Shown: positions 11,801 through 20,460 of the stretch, piece after piece
Layout: each line of letters opens with the position of its first letter
How positions within the stretch are numbered: position 1 is the stretch's first letter
From: Bos javanicus
Lineage: Eukaryota; Chordata; Mammalia; Artiodactyla; Bovidae
DNA: 64,000 nucleotides
NCBI RefSeq assembly: GCF_032452875.1
Contig: NC_083876.1
Coordinates: forward strand, 22,356,001 to 22,420,000
Direction: 5' to 3'
Program-made: the position numbers and the translations under genes
The notes under the pieces: generated by a model
What the model saw: only the letters and a program-made list of their open reading frames with translations
Told to the model about the DNA's origin: nothing
The model's database searches: none

Positions 11801-11980
11801 ATGTTCGTGCATCACTGCCTTGCCATGGAGAAGGGGCTTGTGCAACTCAGTGAAGCTATGAGCCACGCTGTGTGGGACTATCCAAGACGGATGGGTCAGA
11901 GTGGAGAGTTCTGACAAAATGTGATCCACTGGAGGAGGGAATGGGAAACCATTCCAGTATACTTGCCATGAGAACTCCAT
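11441..11980 (-). pseudogene. Open frame crossing the BovB inversion joint
   Basis: A frame of 179 codons on the minus strand. Roughly its first 60 residues are read antisense to the inverted 5' segment and resemble no protein. From about residue 61 it is genuine BovB RT: NYQTVAVISHAGKV, then FRKGRGTRDQVAN, then DYTKAFDCVDH. The frame ends before the catalytic YxDD box. There is no evidence of expression; it is most likely a relic that has not yet picked up stops. Confidence 0.6.
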
Positions 11981-12216
11981 GAACTATACAAACAGGCAAA
12001 ATATATGACCTTGAAAGATGAGCCTCCCAGGTCAGAAGGCCCCCAATATGCTTCTGGGGAAGAGTGGAGGAGAACTACTAATAGCTCTGAAAGAATGAAG
12101 TGGCTGGACCAAAGCGAAAATGATGCTCAATTGTGGGTATGTCTGGCAATGAAAGTAAAATCCGATGCTGTAAAGAACAGGATTGCATAGGAACCTGGAA
12201 TGTTAGCTCCATGAAA
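11800..12216 (+). mobile_element. BovB LINE, inverted 5' segment
   Basis: Sense-strand BovB sequence from before the endonuclease ('gaagctatgagccacg') to its start ('ggaacctggaatgttagctc'). It is therefore opposite in orientation to the adjoining 3' half. The missing stretch between the two parts is most of the endonuclease domain. The more 3' end of this segment lies at the outer flank, which is the order expected from twin priming. Confidence 0.85.
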
Positions 12217-13117
12217 TCTTTTTTACTTCAAGCTAACTGCAGCATAGTCCAGAGGGCCTTTGGAATATCTCGAAAGATTTGTTCTCTCTCCTTATTTTTA
12301 TAAGCGCAAATTAAACAAATTAGACTTAGTTGGTATGTTAAATTACATGGGAAGCATTGCCAAATAAATAATACTAAATCTTCATGTTTTATCTGTATAG
12401 ATATGTGTTTCCTAAAAATTATGTATTAATAAAATTCCTGCAAATCTGATAAGTCCTAGTATAACATTATCGGACAGAATTCCAGTTATTGTCCTCAGAT
12501 ATTATATGTTCCAGGAATAACCAAATTTCCTTGTCAATTCCATTTTAATAAGCTCTCATCAAATCTTTAATAACAGGCATTTTAAAGTCTTTTGTCATTG
12601 ACAGAGAGCTATTGTTTTATTCTGATGCTTTGGAAAAAGTGTTCCTACAGAACTGCTGTATCTTCAAAGGGATTCATGGAAAGAACTCATGACAAGTACA
12701 GGTTTCTGATAATTTTAAGATCATAAAACTGAACTAGTAAGAATTTCTAGAACTAAGGGAAAAATTGGATTGAAACAGAAAAAGTACATGGCACTAAATG
12801 AACTGAGGAGGGAAAATACTGCTGGTTTCTTAATGTTTTGTTTGTCTAGATGAAAGAAACCTTCTATTTTCTTTTAAAGCTATCAGCAATCTGGTAAAAT
12901 ACACTTTTGTGAACAAGGGTGAAATATTTACTTTTTCTCCCTACTTTGATCCCTCTAAAATTTGGCAACTCTTCAGTATTCTTTCAATGGCAACATAGTT
13001 ATTTACCTAAGTTAAATAAAAATCTTGTCTCTTTGTAACAGGACACAATTAGAAACACTGGATATATATTAATAATGGAAGCTCTGACTGGAATATTTTA
13101 TTTGAGAGAGATATGCA
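12217..13117. other. Unassigned AT-rich stretch
   Basis: No gene or repeat recognised. Inside the LTR-bounded interval; may be ERV interior. Confidence 0.4.
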
Positions 13118-13611
13118 TCAGATCAGATCAGATCAGATCAGTCGCTCAGTTGTGTCCGACTCTTCAAGACCCCATGAATCGCAGCACGCCAGGCCTCCCT
13201 GTCTATCACCAACTCCTGGAGTTCACTCAGACTCACGTCCATTGAGTCAGTGATGCCATCCAGCCATCTCATCCTCTGTCATCCCCTTCTCCTCTTGCCC
13301 CCAATCCCTCCCAGCATCAGAGTCTTTTCCAATGAGTCAACTCTTCGCATGAGGTGGCCAAAGTACTGGAGTTTCAGCTTTAGCATCATTCCTTCCAAAG
13401 AAATCCCAGGGCTGATCTCCTTCAGAATGGACTGGTTGGATCTCCTTGCAGTCCAAGGGACTCTCAAGAGTCTTCTCCAACACCACAGTTCAAAAGCATC
13501 AATTCTTCGGCACTCGGCCTTCTTCACAGTCCAACTCTCACATCCATACATGACCACAGGAAAAACCATAGCCTTGACTAGATGAACCTTTGTTGGCAAA
13601 GTAATGTCTCT
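13118..13611 (-). mobile_element. BovB LINE 3' end, antisense
   Basis: A 5'-truncated copy of about 0.5 kb. Minus-strand codons 13599-13279 stay open for 106 residues (VKAMVFPVVMYGCESWTVKK ...), the C-terminal part of BovB ORF2. The low number of changes marks a fairly young insertion. Its 3' tail is (CTGAT)n on the element strand rather than the usual CTGAA units. Confidence 0.94.
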
Positions 13612-15421
13612 TCGTAGACTCAGATATGACCAGACAGCTTTAGGAAACTGCTTGACCTTTGGCTTGGCTTCCTGGCTTCAAGCAGTTTTTGAGTTTGATT
13701 TGAGAATCGTTATGAAAAGTACTAGAAAAGTAGTCTTAAGAAGAGCTTATAAGGTCAATTACTATTCTTATCATAGTTATGTAAATAATCAACCCAAATT
13801 TAATGCAAAAAATAGTTTTTGCTGTGATTATCCTTGGAAAAAAGAGACAGGGATAACTGTAGAAGAAAAACTAAGCTTTCACCTTTGTCTATATTAGATT
13901 TTAGTCCTGCTAATTGTCTTTAAGGTTTTGTAACACACCTGTAAATTGGACTGGATCCTGAATTCTTCAAATGTCTGGCTATGACTCTCCAAAGTAATGC
14001 TTCCAATTTTCTCCCACCTTTCTGATTTGGAATCAGTAAGAACAAAGTCTCCCCCTGGATCTCTTTGGGAGGGACTATATCAAGATCTCTTTACTACCCA
14101 TGTGGCACAAACTTCAGGGACTGTACATATCTCAGCTAAAGAGCAAATCTCTCTCTCAGCTCTGCCTGACATCTGGTTTTCTCCAAAGGCTGGAGCTGTC
14201 CAAATCAAACTGAGTAGGAAGAGAAAGAGTTGACATTGAGGCAAACTGCTTCTTTCCAGGATGCTGGATTAAGACCTCATATTTTAACTGAATATGAGTC
14301 CCTTTGTTCTTCCCTTTCTGTCCTTCACTTCTGCATTGACCTGGAAAGATAACGCATCACCTGTATCTTTTAAGTCATTGTTAAGGGGCGGTGGGCAGAG
14401 GAGGTAAACTCTGGTACTTGGAACAATTTTTATTATTATTTCAGGTTAGGAGAAAAACAAACCAGCTCTTGACTCAAACAGGCAAATGCAACCATCCCTT
14501 TGAGTGACTCTATCAACATGAGTTGACTGGAGTGGTCTGTACTAGATTATGCTAGTGCCTAATCAGGCAATGCCTCCTAGGTCATCTAATGGTGCCCCTA
14601 AACTGTTCACACATGAACTGGGACATCTCATTGATCAACTTCCCTGGAGTTGCCTCATCCAGCTAGAAAGGACTTAGGAGGAGGTTCTGTGATTCCGGAT
14701 TCACTCCCTTTGGTAGGTCCCTACTTCTCTGGTTAGGAGTAATTACAAAGGAGGCTATAGTCAGGAACCTCTTCTTAACTCAAAAATATTGCAGACTTTG
14801 CTGCTAAAGCAATAACAGTCCTTGGTCTCTCTGGCTAAAGTTGCTCTTGATGATAGGGTAGCTCTGGATTACCTTTTAGCTGAGCCAGGAAGTGTCTGTG
14901 CTGTGGCCAGTACCACCGGCTACACCTGGGTTAAGACTTCAGGGTAAGCTGAAACTCGGTGACAAGAGCTCACTGAGCAAGCTGCCTGGCTTAAAATCTT
15001 GATGCCTTCGTGAGGGTCCTTCTTTGATGTTGATTGGTTTGCGTCTTGGGCACATGGCTCTGAAGGGCACTCCAGACACTGGGAATTACCCTGCTTAAGA
15101 GAGTTATAGTCATCTCCCTGGTGAACTGTGTTCTCTCAAAGGCTTTAAATGTATGTTCACAGCTGTTAACCACCAGGCAAATGATCTTAAGACTGGAACA
15201 TAAGAGAAGGAATTAGGAGATGATTAATTTAAAGGTTATGAGCATAAAGCCATGATCTGTGAATATCACAGGGATTAAGCAAAAACACCTGACACATGGA
15301 CACCACACAAGGATCAGCAAAACTGTGAGAATGGCAGAGTTGTGGCCAAGAGTGATGCTAATGCCTTCAATTTTGATCACATCTCTCAGTTAAGCTAAGA
15401 GTCTGAGCAAAAAGGGGGAAT
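13612..15421 (+). pseudogene. Decayed ERV interior with env-like remnant
   Basis: Sequence leading into the second LTR. A segment at 14834-14944 translates to a piece resembling the immunosuppressive region of a gamma-type transmembrane Env protein (it includes LDYLLAE). The expected downstream cysteine cluster is disrupted and a stop follows at 14945. No long frame survives, so no Env protein could be made. The interval ends with a purine-rich tract at the LTR edge. Earlier parts (13604-13897, 13997-14233) hold short frames without recognised domains. Confidence 0.6.
15408..15421 (+). promoter_or_regulatory. Polypurine tract of the ERV
   Basis: The sequence caaaaagggggaa lies immediately before the LTR start at 15422. 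In retroviruses this tract primes plus-strand DNA synthesis, and its position is diagnostic for a 3' LTR. Confidence 0.75.
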
Positions 15422-15803
15422 TGTTAGAAAAAAAAATGACAGGCCCCATGTGGACGCTCTTGTGCTAAGTCCCACGTCAGCAAACCAGGACTTAACACCT
15501 AACCTGCTGTGACAACCTCCCCCAGGAATGTTGTCTCAACTTGTTAGTCTGGAATTTTCTAGTCAGCCCTGGTGAGGTAACCTGCCTCAAAGTCTCCCTC
15601 TTGTCCCTAAAAGATGGGTTACTTAAGCTAAACCTAAAAAACTCTATGCTTTTCCCCTTTCTGCCTATAAAAGTTGTCCATTTCATACAGCTTCTTGGAG
15701 CGCCTTGCTCCTTGATGGACAGGATGCTGCCAGATTCATGAATTGTTTAATAAAACCAACTGGATCTTTAAAACTTACTTGATTGAATTTTTTTTTTTTA
15801 ACA
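15422..15803 (+). mobile_element. ERV1-type LTR (downstream copy, 3' LTR)
   Basis: About 382 bp, starting TGTTAG and ending TAACA, so the termini form a short inverted repeat. TATA box (TATAAAAG) at 15666-15673 and AATAAA at 15749-15754. Its polypurine tract and the env-like remnant upstream identify it as a 3' LTR. It is the same family as 4028-4410. The flanking bases do not show an obvious short duplication shared with the left edge of that LTR. Confidence 0.82.
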
Positions 15804-16298
15804 CTATACGTCCTCCCTTCACACCGCACCCACACAGATGGCACACATCTGCCTGGGTATCCGGGTTCAATCTTTCTAGTCTATAACTGCCACACCCTCT
15901 TCTCTAGACCAAGCTGCTAACAACTGGTCCAGGCTAAGGTAACCCCCAGCTCCTTGGTGAAGCTTCCTGGCCAACCACATGCATCACTTCTTCCCCTGAA
16001 CCCTTGTAGTGATTGCTGTTCACAAACCGGGCCTTCCCAAACACTTAGGTATAAGTTTTCATGTCTGTTTTATCTTCTTCAATTAGACTGTAGGTTTCCT
16101 AAAAGGGCCAAATTTTGTTTGTTGTTTGTTTTGTTTTATTCCACCATGTGTATATTTATATAAATCATACTTAGTGCTAAGTAAATATTTGTGACTAATC
16201 ATTTAAACAGGCTAAAGAAGATACAGTTAGGAATAAAATTAAGTAATGAAATCTGCATTCAGATACAGCATGAATATTTCTGCCTCTGGAATTTAAGA
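15804..16298. other. Unassigned; possible L2 remnant 16075-16195
   Basis: The stretch around 'attagactgtaggtttccta' and 'gtgctaagtaaatatttgtg' resembles the decayed L2/MIR-type 'actgtaagctcc...aaatatttg' pattern. The rest is unassigned. Confidence 0.35.
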
Positions 16299-16352
16299 GT
16301 GTGTGTGTGTATGTGTGTGTATGTGTATGTATGTGTGTGTGTGTGCATGTGT
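16299..16352. repeat. (GT)n microsatellite with AT interruptions
   Basis: GT dinucleotides broken by several 'atgt' units. Interrupted arrays are usually less variable than pure ones. Confidence 0.95.
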
Positions 16353-16695
16353 CAAGCAGAGAGGCAAAATATTTATAATTTAAGCAAATAGCCTGAACTT
16401 TTTTTATATAAGAAGATATCCTAGGAATTTTTTTTTTTAACCAACAGTGGCTTGATTGGGCTTTATTGAATGACTTTTTCAAGGATTTCTATCTAAAAGG
16501 CACTATATTTTCACCAATGATCAATGAGAAGAAGAATTTATTAACAATGATCAGTTTGGGTAATAAGTAAAACATTCTACATTGTACACAATAGAATAAA
16601 GTCCAGGTAGTTTTAGCAATTCAAATTCTTTTAAATTAGAAAAAATATTTAACAAACCTCTGAGAGGACATCTTCTAAATTTAAAACACTAGAAA
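16353..16695. other. No recognised gene or repeat
   Basis: AT-rich sequence between the microsatellite and an L1 tail; no open frame of note. Confidence 0.5.
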
Positions 16696-16795
16696 TCACC
16701 TATGGCTGATTCATGTTGATATTTGGTAGAAACCAACACAATACTGTAAAGCAATTATCCTTCAATTAAAAATAAATTAATTTAAAAAAAACCAC
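16696..16795 (+). mobile_element. L1 LINE 3' terminal fragment
   Basis: About 100 bases: 'tatggctgattcatgttgat', 'aatactgtaaagcaattatc' and an A-rich end match the last part of a ruminant L1 3' UTR. Confidence 0.85.
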
Positions 16796-16905
16796 TAGAA
16801 ATCATCAAGCAATAAAACCTCCCAGATTTAATTATACAACAACTTAAAATTCTGCATGGAAATTTAAAAATTAACAAATATTTAAAAACCAGCAATAAAT
16901 TAGAA

Positions 16906-16940
16906 CAAATTTTCTTACTTAAGAAAATTTTCTTACTTAA
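16906..16940. repeat. Direct duplication of a 17-base unit
   Basis: Two adjacent copies of 'aaattttcttacttaa'. A minor slippage product in AT-rich DNA. Confidence 0.8.
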
Positions 16941-17040
16941 ATTTCTTTCTTATTTAAGACAAAATTTGTCTATAATGATAGATACTGTGGATATAGCATA
17001 GGGGAAAGAATATGAACTTTGGAATTACTAGATGAATGTA

Positions 17041-17269
17041 GGGTGTGTGCTGAGTCGCTTCAGTTGTGTCCGACTCTGTGTGACCCTATGAGCTGTAGCC
17101 TGCCAGGTACCTCTGTCACTGGGAATTCTCCAGGCAAGAATACTGGAGTGGAAATTGCCATGCCCTCCTCCAGGGGATCTTCCCCAGCCAGGGACTGACC
17201 TCATGTCTCATCTCCTGCATTGGCAAGAGGGTTCTTTTTTTACCACTAGTGCCATCTGGGAAGCCCTGA
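17041..17269 (-). mobile_element. Bov-tA SINE, antisense
   Basis: Starts with the complement of the BovA end ('ctgagtcgcttcagttgtgt') and finishes with the complement of the tRNA-like head ('catctgggaagccc'). Near full length. Confidence 0.91.
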
Positions 17270-17663
17270 ACCTAGTTAATAACTAGAGCATGCCTTTGGA
17301 CTAATTAAGTGCTATGTGCTCCGTTTTCTAATCAACAAATAAGAAATGGCGGGGCTCTCTCAGAGTGTACTTTAAAAAAGGTAAATACATAATAGTTTCG
17401 GACAAAGGCCAGGCATACAGTAGTCACTTAATAAATGGTAGTTTTAGATTTCTTACACAAGAATCACTCATACAAAATAAAATAGGGCCTTTAGAATGCC
17501 AGCTACTTGGGGCAAGGATTTTTGTCTGCTTTGTTCACTGCTTTTATTCTTAGTGCCTAGAACAATATCAGGCACATATTAAGATTCAATAAATGTTTCC
17601 AAACATAGGGTGAAAGCTTTAAATATTTTACCATTGAATATATTTGCTGTAAACTTTTTTGGA
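17270..17663. other. Unassigned; old L2/MIR-like end near 17525-17600
   Basis: 'ttgttcactgcttttattct', 'tgcctagaacaatatcaggc' and 'attcaataaatg' resemble a widespread old mammalian repeat end (L2/MIR type). The rest is plain. Confidence 0.4.
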
Positions 17664-18103
17664 GGTTCAGTTCAGTCACTCAGTCATGTCCAACTCTTTG
17701 GACTGCAGAAATGGACTGCAGCACACCAAGCTTCCCTGTCCATCGCCAGCTCCCGGAGTTTGCTCAAACTCATGTCCATCGAGTCAGTGATGCCATCCAA
17801 CCATCTCATCCTCTGTCATCCCCTTCTCCTCCAGCCTTCAATCTTTCTCAGCATCAGAGTCTTTTCAAATGAATCAGTTCTTTGCTTGCATCAGGTGGCC
17901 AAAGTATTGGAGTTTCAGCTTTAGCATCAGTCCTTCCAATGAATATTCAGGACTGATTTCCTTTAGGATCAACTGGTTGGATTTCCTTGCAGTCCAAGGG
18001 ACTCTCAAGAGTCTTCTCCAACACCACAGTTCAAAAGCATCAATTCTTCGGCACTCAGCTTTCTTCACAGTCCAATTCTCACATCCATACATGACTACTG
18101 GAG
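17664..18103 (-). mobile_element. BovB LINE 3' end, antisense
   Basis: Starts 'ttcagttcagtcactcagtc' (3' terminus) and extends to 'ccatacatgactactgg'. The minus strand keeps a frame of 72 residues (18092-17874) from the C-terminal part of ORF2. A small deletion lies just after the terminus near 17700. Confidence 0.93.
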
Positions 18104-18107
18104 GTAC

Positions 18108-18149
18108 TTTTCATAAAATTAGAGGCGTTTATCATAAAATTAGGGGAGT
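18108..18149. repeat. Two-copy 21-base tandem repeat
   Basis: Two units sharing 'tcataaaattagnggngtt' lie directly after the BovB truncation point, where they may have arisen during insertion repair. Confidence 0.75.
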
Positions 18150-18289
18150 TTCCTAGAAGAGGATTTTCCTTTCTTAAAAAACTGTGACTAATTTTCCTTA
18201 AAAAAAAAAGCACACAAAACTGTTATTGGGTATTAAATTTCATCTAATGATTTTTCTGTACCTATTACAAAAATCATTTTATTTTACTT

Positions 18290-18556
18290 TTAAATTCTGC
18301 AAATATGATGAATTACATCAATTGAATTTTGCATATTAAATGATTTTTGCCTTCTTTGAAAAATCTTAACACTGGTTTGTGTTTTTTTTTTTTTCATTGT
18401 AATATTCTTCTCAGGTTTTATTATCAAGGTGATGCTGACCTAATAAAGTTCATAAGGAAGTGTTCATCCTTTTTCGATTTGCTGGAAGAGTTTGGTCAGA
18501 CTGATATTTTTACTTTAAATAACTGGAGAAACTCTGATACAGCCATTCGTGTCTAA
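18290..18556 (-). mobile_element. Old L1 ORF2 fragment, antisense
   Basis: 'aggaagtgttcatccttttt' and 'tttgctggaagagtttggtc' are the reverse complement of a well-known stretch of mammalian L1 ORF2. The apparent 69-codon plus-strand frame is antisense to it and not a gene. Confidence 0.7.
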
Positions 18557-18889
18557 ATATTTCTTTGCAAAAAGTTTCTAAATTATAGATTCAATTCTAT
18601 TATTTGACAAAGCACTATTCAGGTTTTCCATTCATGTGTCTTGTATGGTAAATTGCCTTGTGTAAGTTTTCAAAAGTTACTTGAATTATTTTCTCACTAC
18701 CTCTTCTTGCCTCACATCAGTGTGGTTACGTTATTCATTGAAATACAGTAAGATTGTTTGTTGGTGCTTCTACACTATTTTGGGCCATTCTCAAACCTGT
18801 TTGTTTTTTTTTTTTTAATATGTGAAACAGTCATAGAATTCTACATGTTAGATTTATATAAAAAGCCTTTTCAAAGAGTCATCCTTTTC
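18557..18889. other. No recognised gene or repeat
   Basis: AT-rich with a T-run near 18805. No features recognised. Confidence 0.45.
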
Positions 18890-19348
18890 CCCATTTCTTC
18901 TACTTTATTCTCATCCTTTTAAGGTTCTGCATCTTTCTTATATAAAATGTAACCTAATTTTATTACATAATAAAAGTAACATACTATACTCTTTTTCATC
19001 TTGATTCTTTCACTTAGCAATGTATTCTAGAAATCCCATTATATTAGTTGACAGAGCTCTGCCTTTTTCTTTTTGATAAAGCTACATGGTTGCATCAATA
19101 TCCATTTTGTGGATGTATCTGGTTTATGTAACCATTCTCCTATGTATGAGCGTTTTGGTTGTTTCAAATAATTTGCAACTATAAACAATGCTGTGATATG
19201 GTTTGTTTGTTTGTTTTTTGTCTTGGAGAAGGCATGCCGAAGGTTTAATTCCCAGAAACTAGCATTGCTGGGTCAAAGGTACATTTATGTGTCATGTTGT
19301 TATTTCCATGTTTCCTTCGATTCAGGTCCACTGTCTTTGTGCCCTGTG
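18890..19348 (-). repeat. Old interspersed repeat (L1-like), first part
   Basis: 'tcttgattctttcacttagc', 'ggatgtatctggtttatgta' and 'caactataaacaatgctgtg' fit an old mammalian repeat, which I place with antisense L1 3' sequence. It resumes after the BOV-A2 and Bov-tA insertions at 19662-19943. Family name uncertain. Confidence 0.6.
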
Positions 19349-19360
19349 GCAGTGATGTTG

Positions 19361-19621
19361 CGGAGAAGGCACTGGCGACCCACTCCAGTACTCTTGCCTG
19401 GAAAATCCCATGGGCGGAGGAGCCTGGTAGGCTGAAGTCCATGGGGTTGCTAGGAGTCGGACACGACTGAGCGACTTCACTTTCACTTTTCACTTTCATG
19501 CATTGGAGAAGGAAATGGCAACCCACTCCAGTGTTCTTGCCTGGAGAATCCCAGGGACAGAGGAGCCTGGTGGGCTGCCGTCTATGGGATTGCACAGAGT
19601 CAGGCACGACTGAAGCGACTT

Positions 19622-19649
<28 letters not shown>
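19361..19649 (+). mobile_element. BOV-A2 SINE, perfect TSD
   Basis: Dimeric BOV-A2 with a long (CAG)n tail of about ten units. A perfect 12-bp duplication, gcagtgatgttg, lies at 19349-19360 and 19650-19661. It sits inside an older repeat and is among the youngest insertions here. Confidence 0.95.
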
Positions 19650-19654
<5 letters not shown>

Positions 19655-19661
19655 GATGTTG

Positions 19662-19943
19662 ATGTTGCTGGTCTGGAGCCTTTGTCAGCTTTAAAAGAAT
19701 ATAGTTTTATATTTTTTGAGGTGTGTCCTCAGGTGAAATTCATGAAGTGAGATCTGTGGCTCAAGAGATAAATGAGTCTGTGGTTTTCTCAGATATTGCC
19801 CTTTCTCTTCTAAGCACTGCAGGCAGATTCTTTACTGCTGAGCCACTGGGGGAGCCCTTTAAATGGTTATACCACTTTGCATTCCCACCACCAATGGGAA
19901 TGCCAGCAGGATGGGCTGTCATATGCTTTTTAATGTTTTCCCG
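19662..19943 (-). repeat. Old interspersed repeat (L1-like), second part
   Basis: Continues the repeat interrupted by BOV-A2: 'cagatattgccctttctc', then after a small SINE piece 'ggttataccactttgcattc'. These parts join smoothly to the sequence before 19349 in the remembered consensus. Confidence 0.55.
19806..19862 (-). mobile_element. Fragment of Bov-tA tRNA-like head
   Basis: 'gcaggcagattctttactgc' and 'tgagccactgggggagccc' are the complement of a Bov-tA head. Only about 55 bases are present, without the BovA part. Confidence 0.7.
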
Positions 19944-20251
19944 TGCTATGGTCTGAATGCATACACTCGAAATGCACATGTTAGAATCCTAATACTCTTT
20001 GTGGTGATATCAGGAAATGAGGTCATTAGGTTATGAGAGAAGAACCTTCATGGGTGGGATTAGTGCCCTTATGAAATAGGCCTGAGAAAACCCCCTTGTC
20101 CCTTCTGCCACATGAAGTTACAGGAAGAAGATGGACATCACTAAGGAAGCAGGCTTTCATCATACACCAAATTTGGCAGCACTGTGATCTTGGACTTTCC
20201 AGCCCCCAGAGCAGTGAGAAATAAATGTATGTTGTTTATAAGCCACCTAGT
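19944..20251 (+). mobile_element. MaLR/MLT1-like LTR, left part
   Basis: Starts 'tgctatggtctgaatgc', contains 'gaaatgaggtcattaggtta', 'gggattagtgcccttatga' and 'gagaaataaatgtatgttg'. This is the layout of MLT1/MST-type LTRs of the ERVL-MaLR group. The LTR is cut by a BovB fragment and continues at 20421. Confidence 0.8.
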
Positions 20252-20420
20252 AGGAGGAGAAGGGGCCGACAGAGGATGAGATGGCTGGATGGCATCACTG
20301 ACTCAATGGACATGGGTTTGGGTGGACTCCGGGAGCTGGTGATGGACAGGGAGGCCTGGCGTGCTGCAGTTCATGGGGTCACAAAGAGTCGGACATGACT
20401 TGAGCGACTGAACTGAACTG
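20252..20420 (+). mobile_element. BovB LINE 3' fragment inside an LTR
   Basis: Only the last 170 bases of BovB, starting 'aggaggagaaggggccgac' and ending GACTGAACTGAACTG. It interrupts the LTR between 'agccacctagt' and 'agtctatggt'; a short repeat (agt) at both edges could be the target duplication. Confidence 0.92.
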
Positions 20421-20460
20421 AGTCTATGGTATTTTATGACAGCCAAAAAGGGCTAAGGCA
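20421..20460 (+). mobile_element. MaLR/MLT1-like LTR, right part
   Basis: 'agtctatggtattttatgac' then 'ggctaaggca' is the terminal part of the same LTR, displaced by the BovB insertion. Confidence 0.75.
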
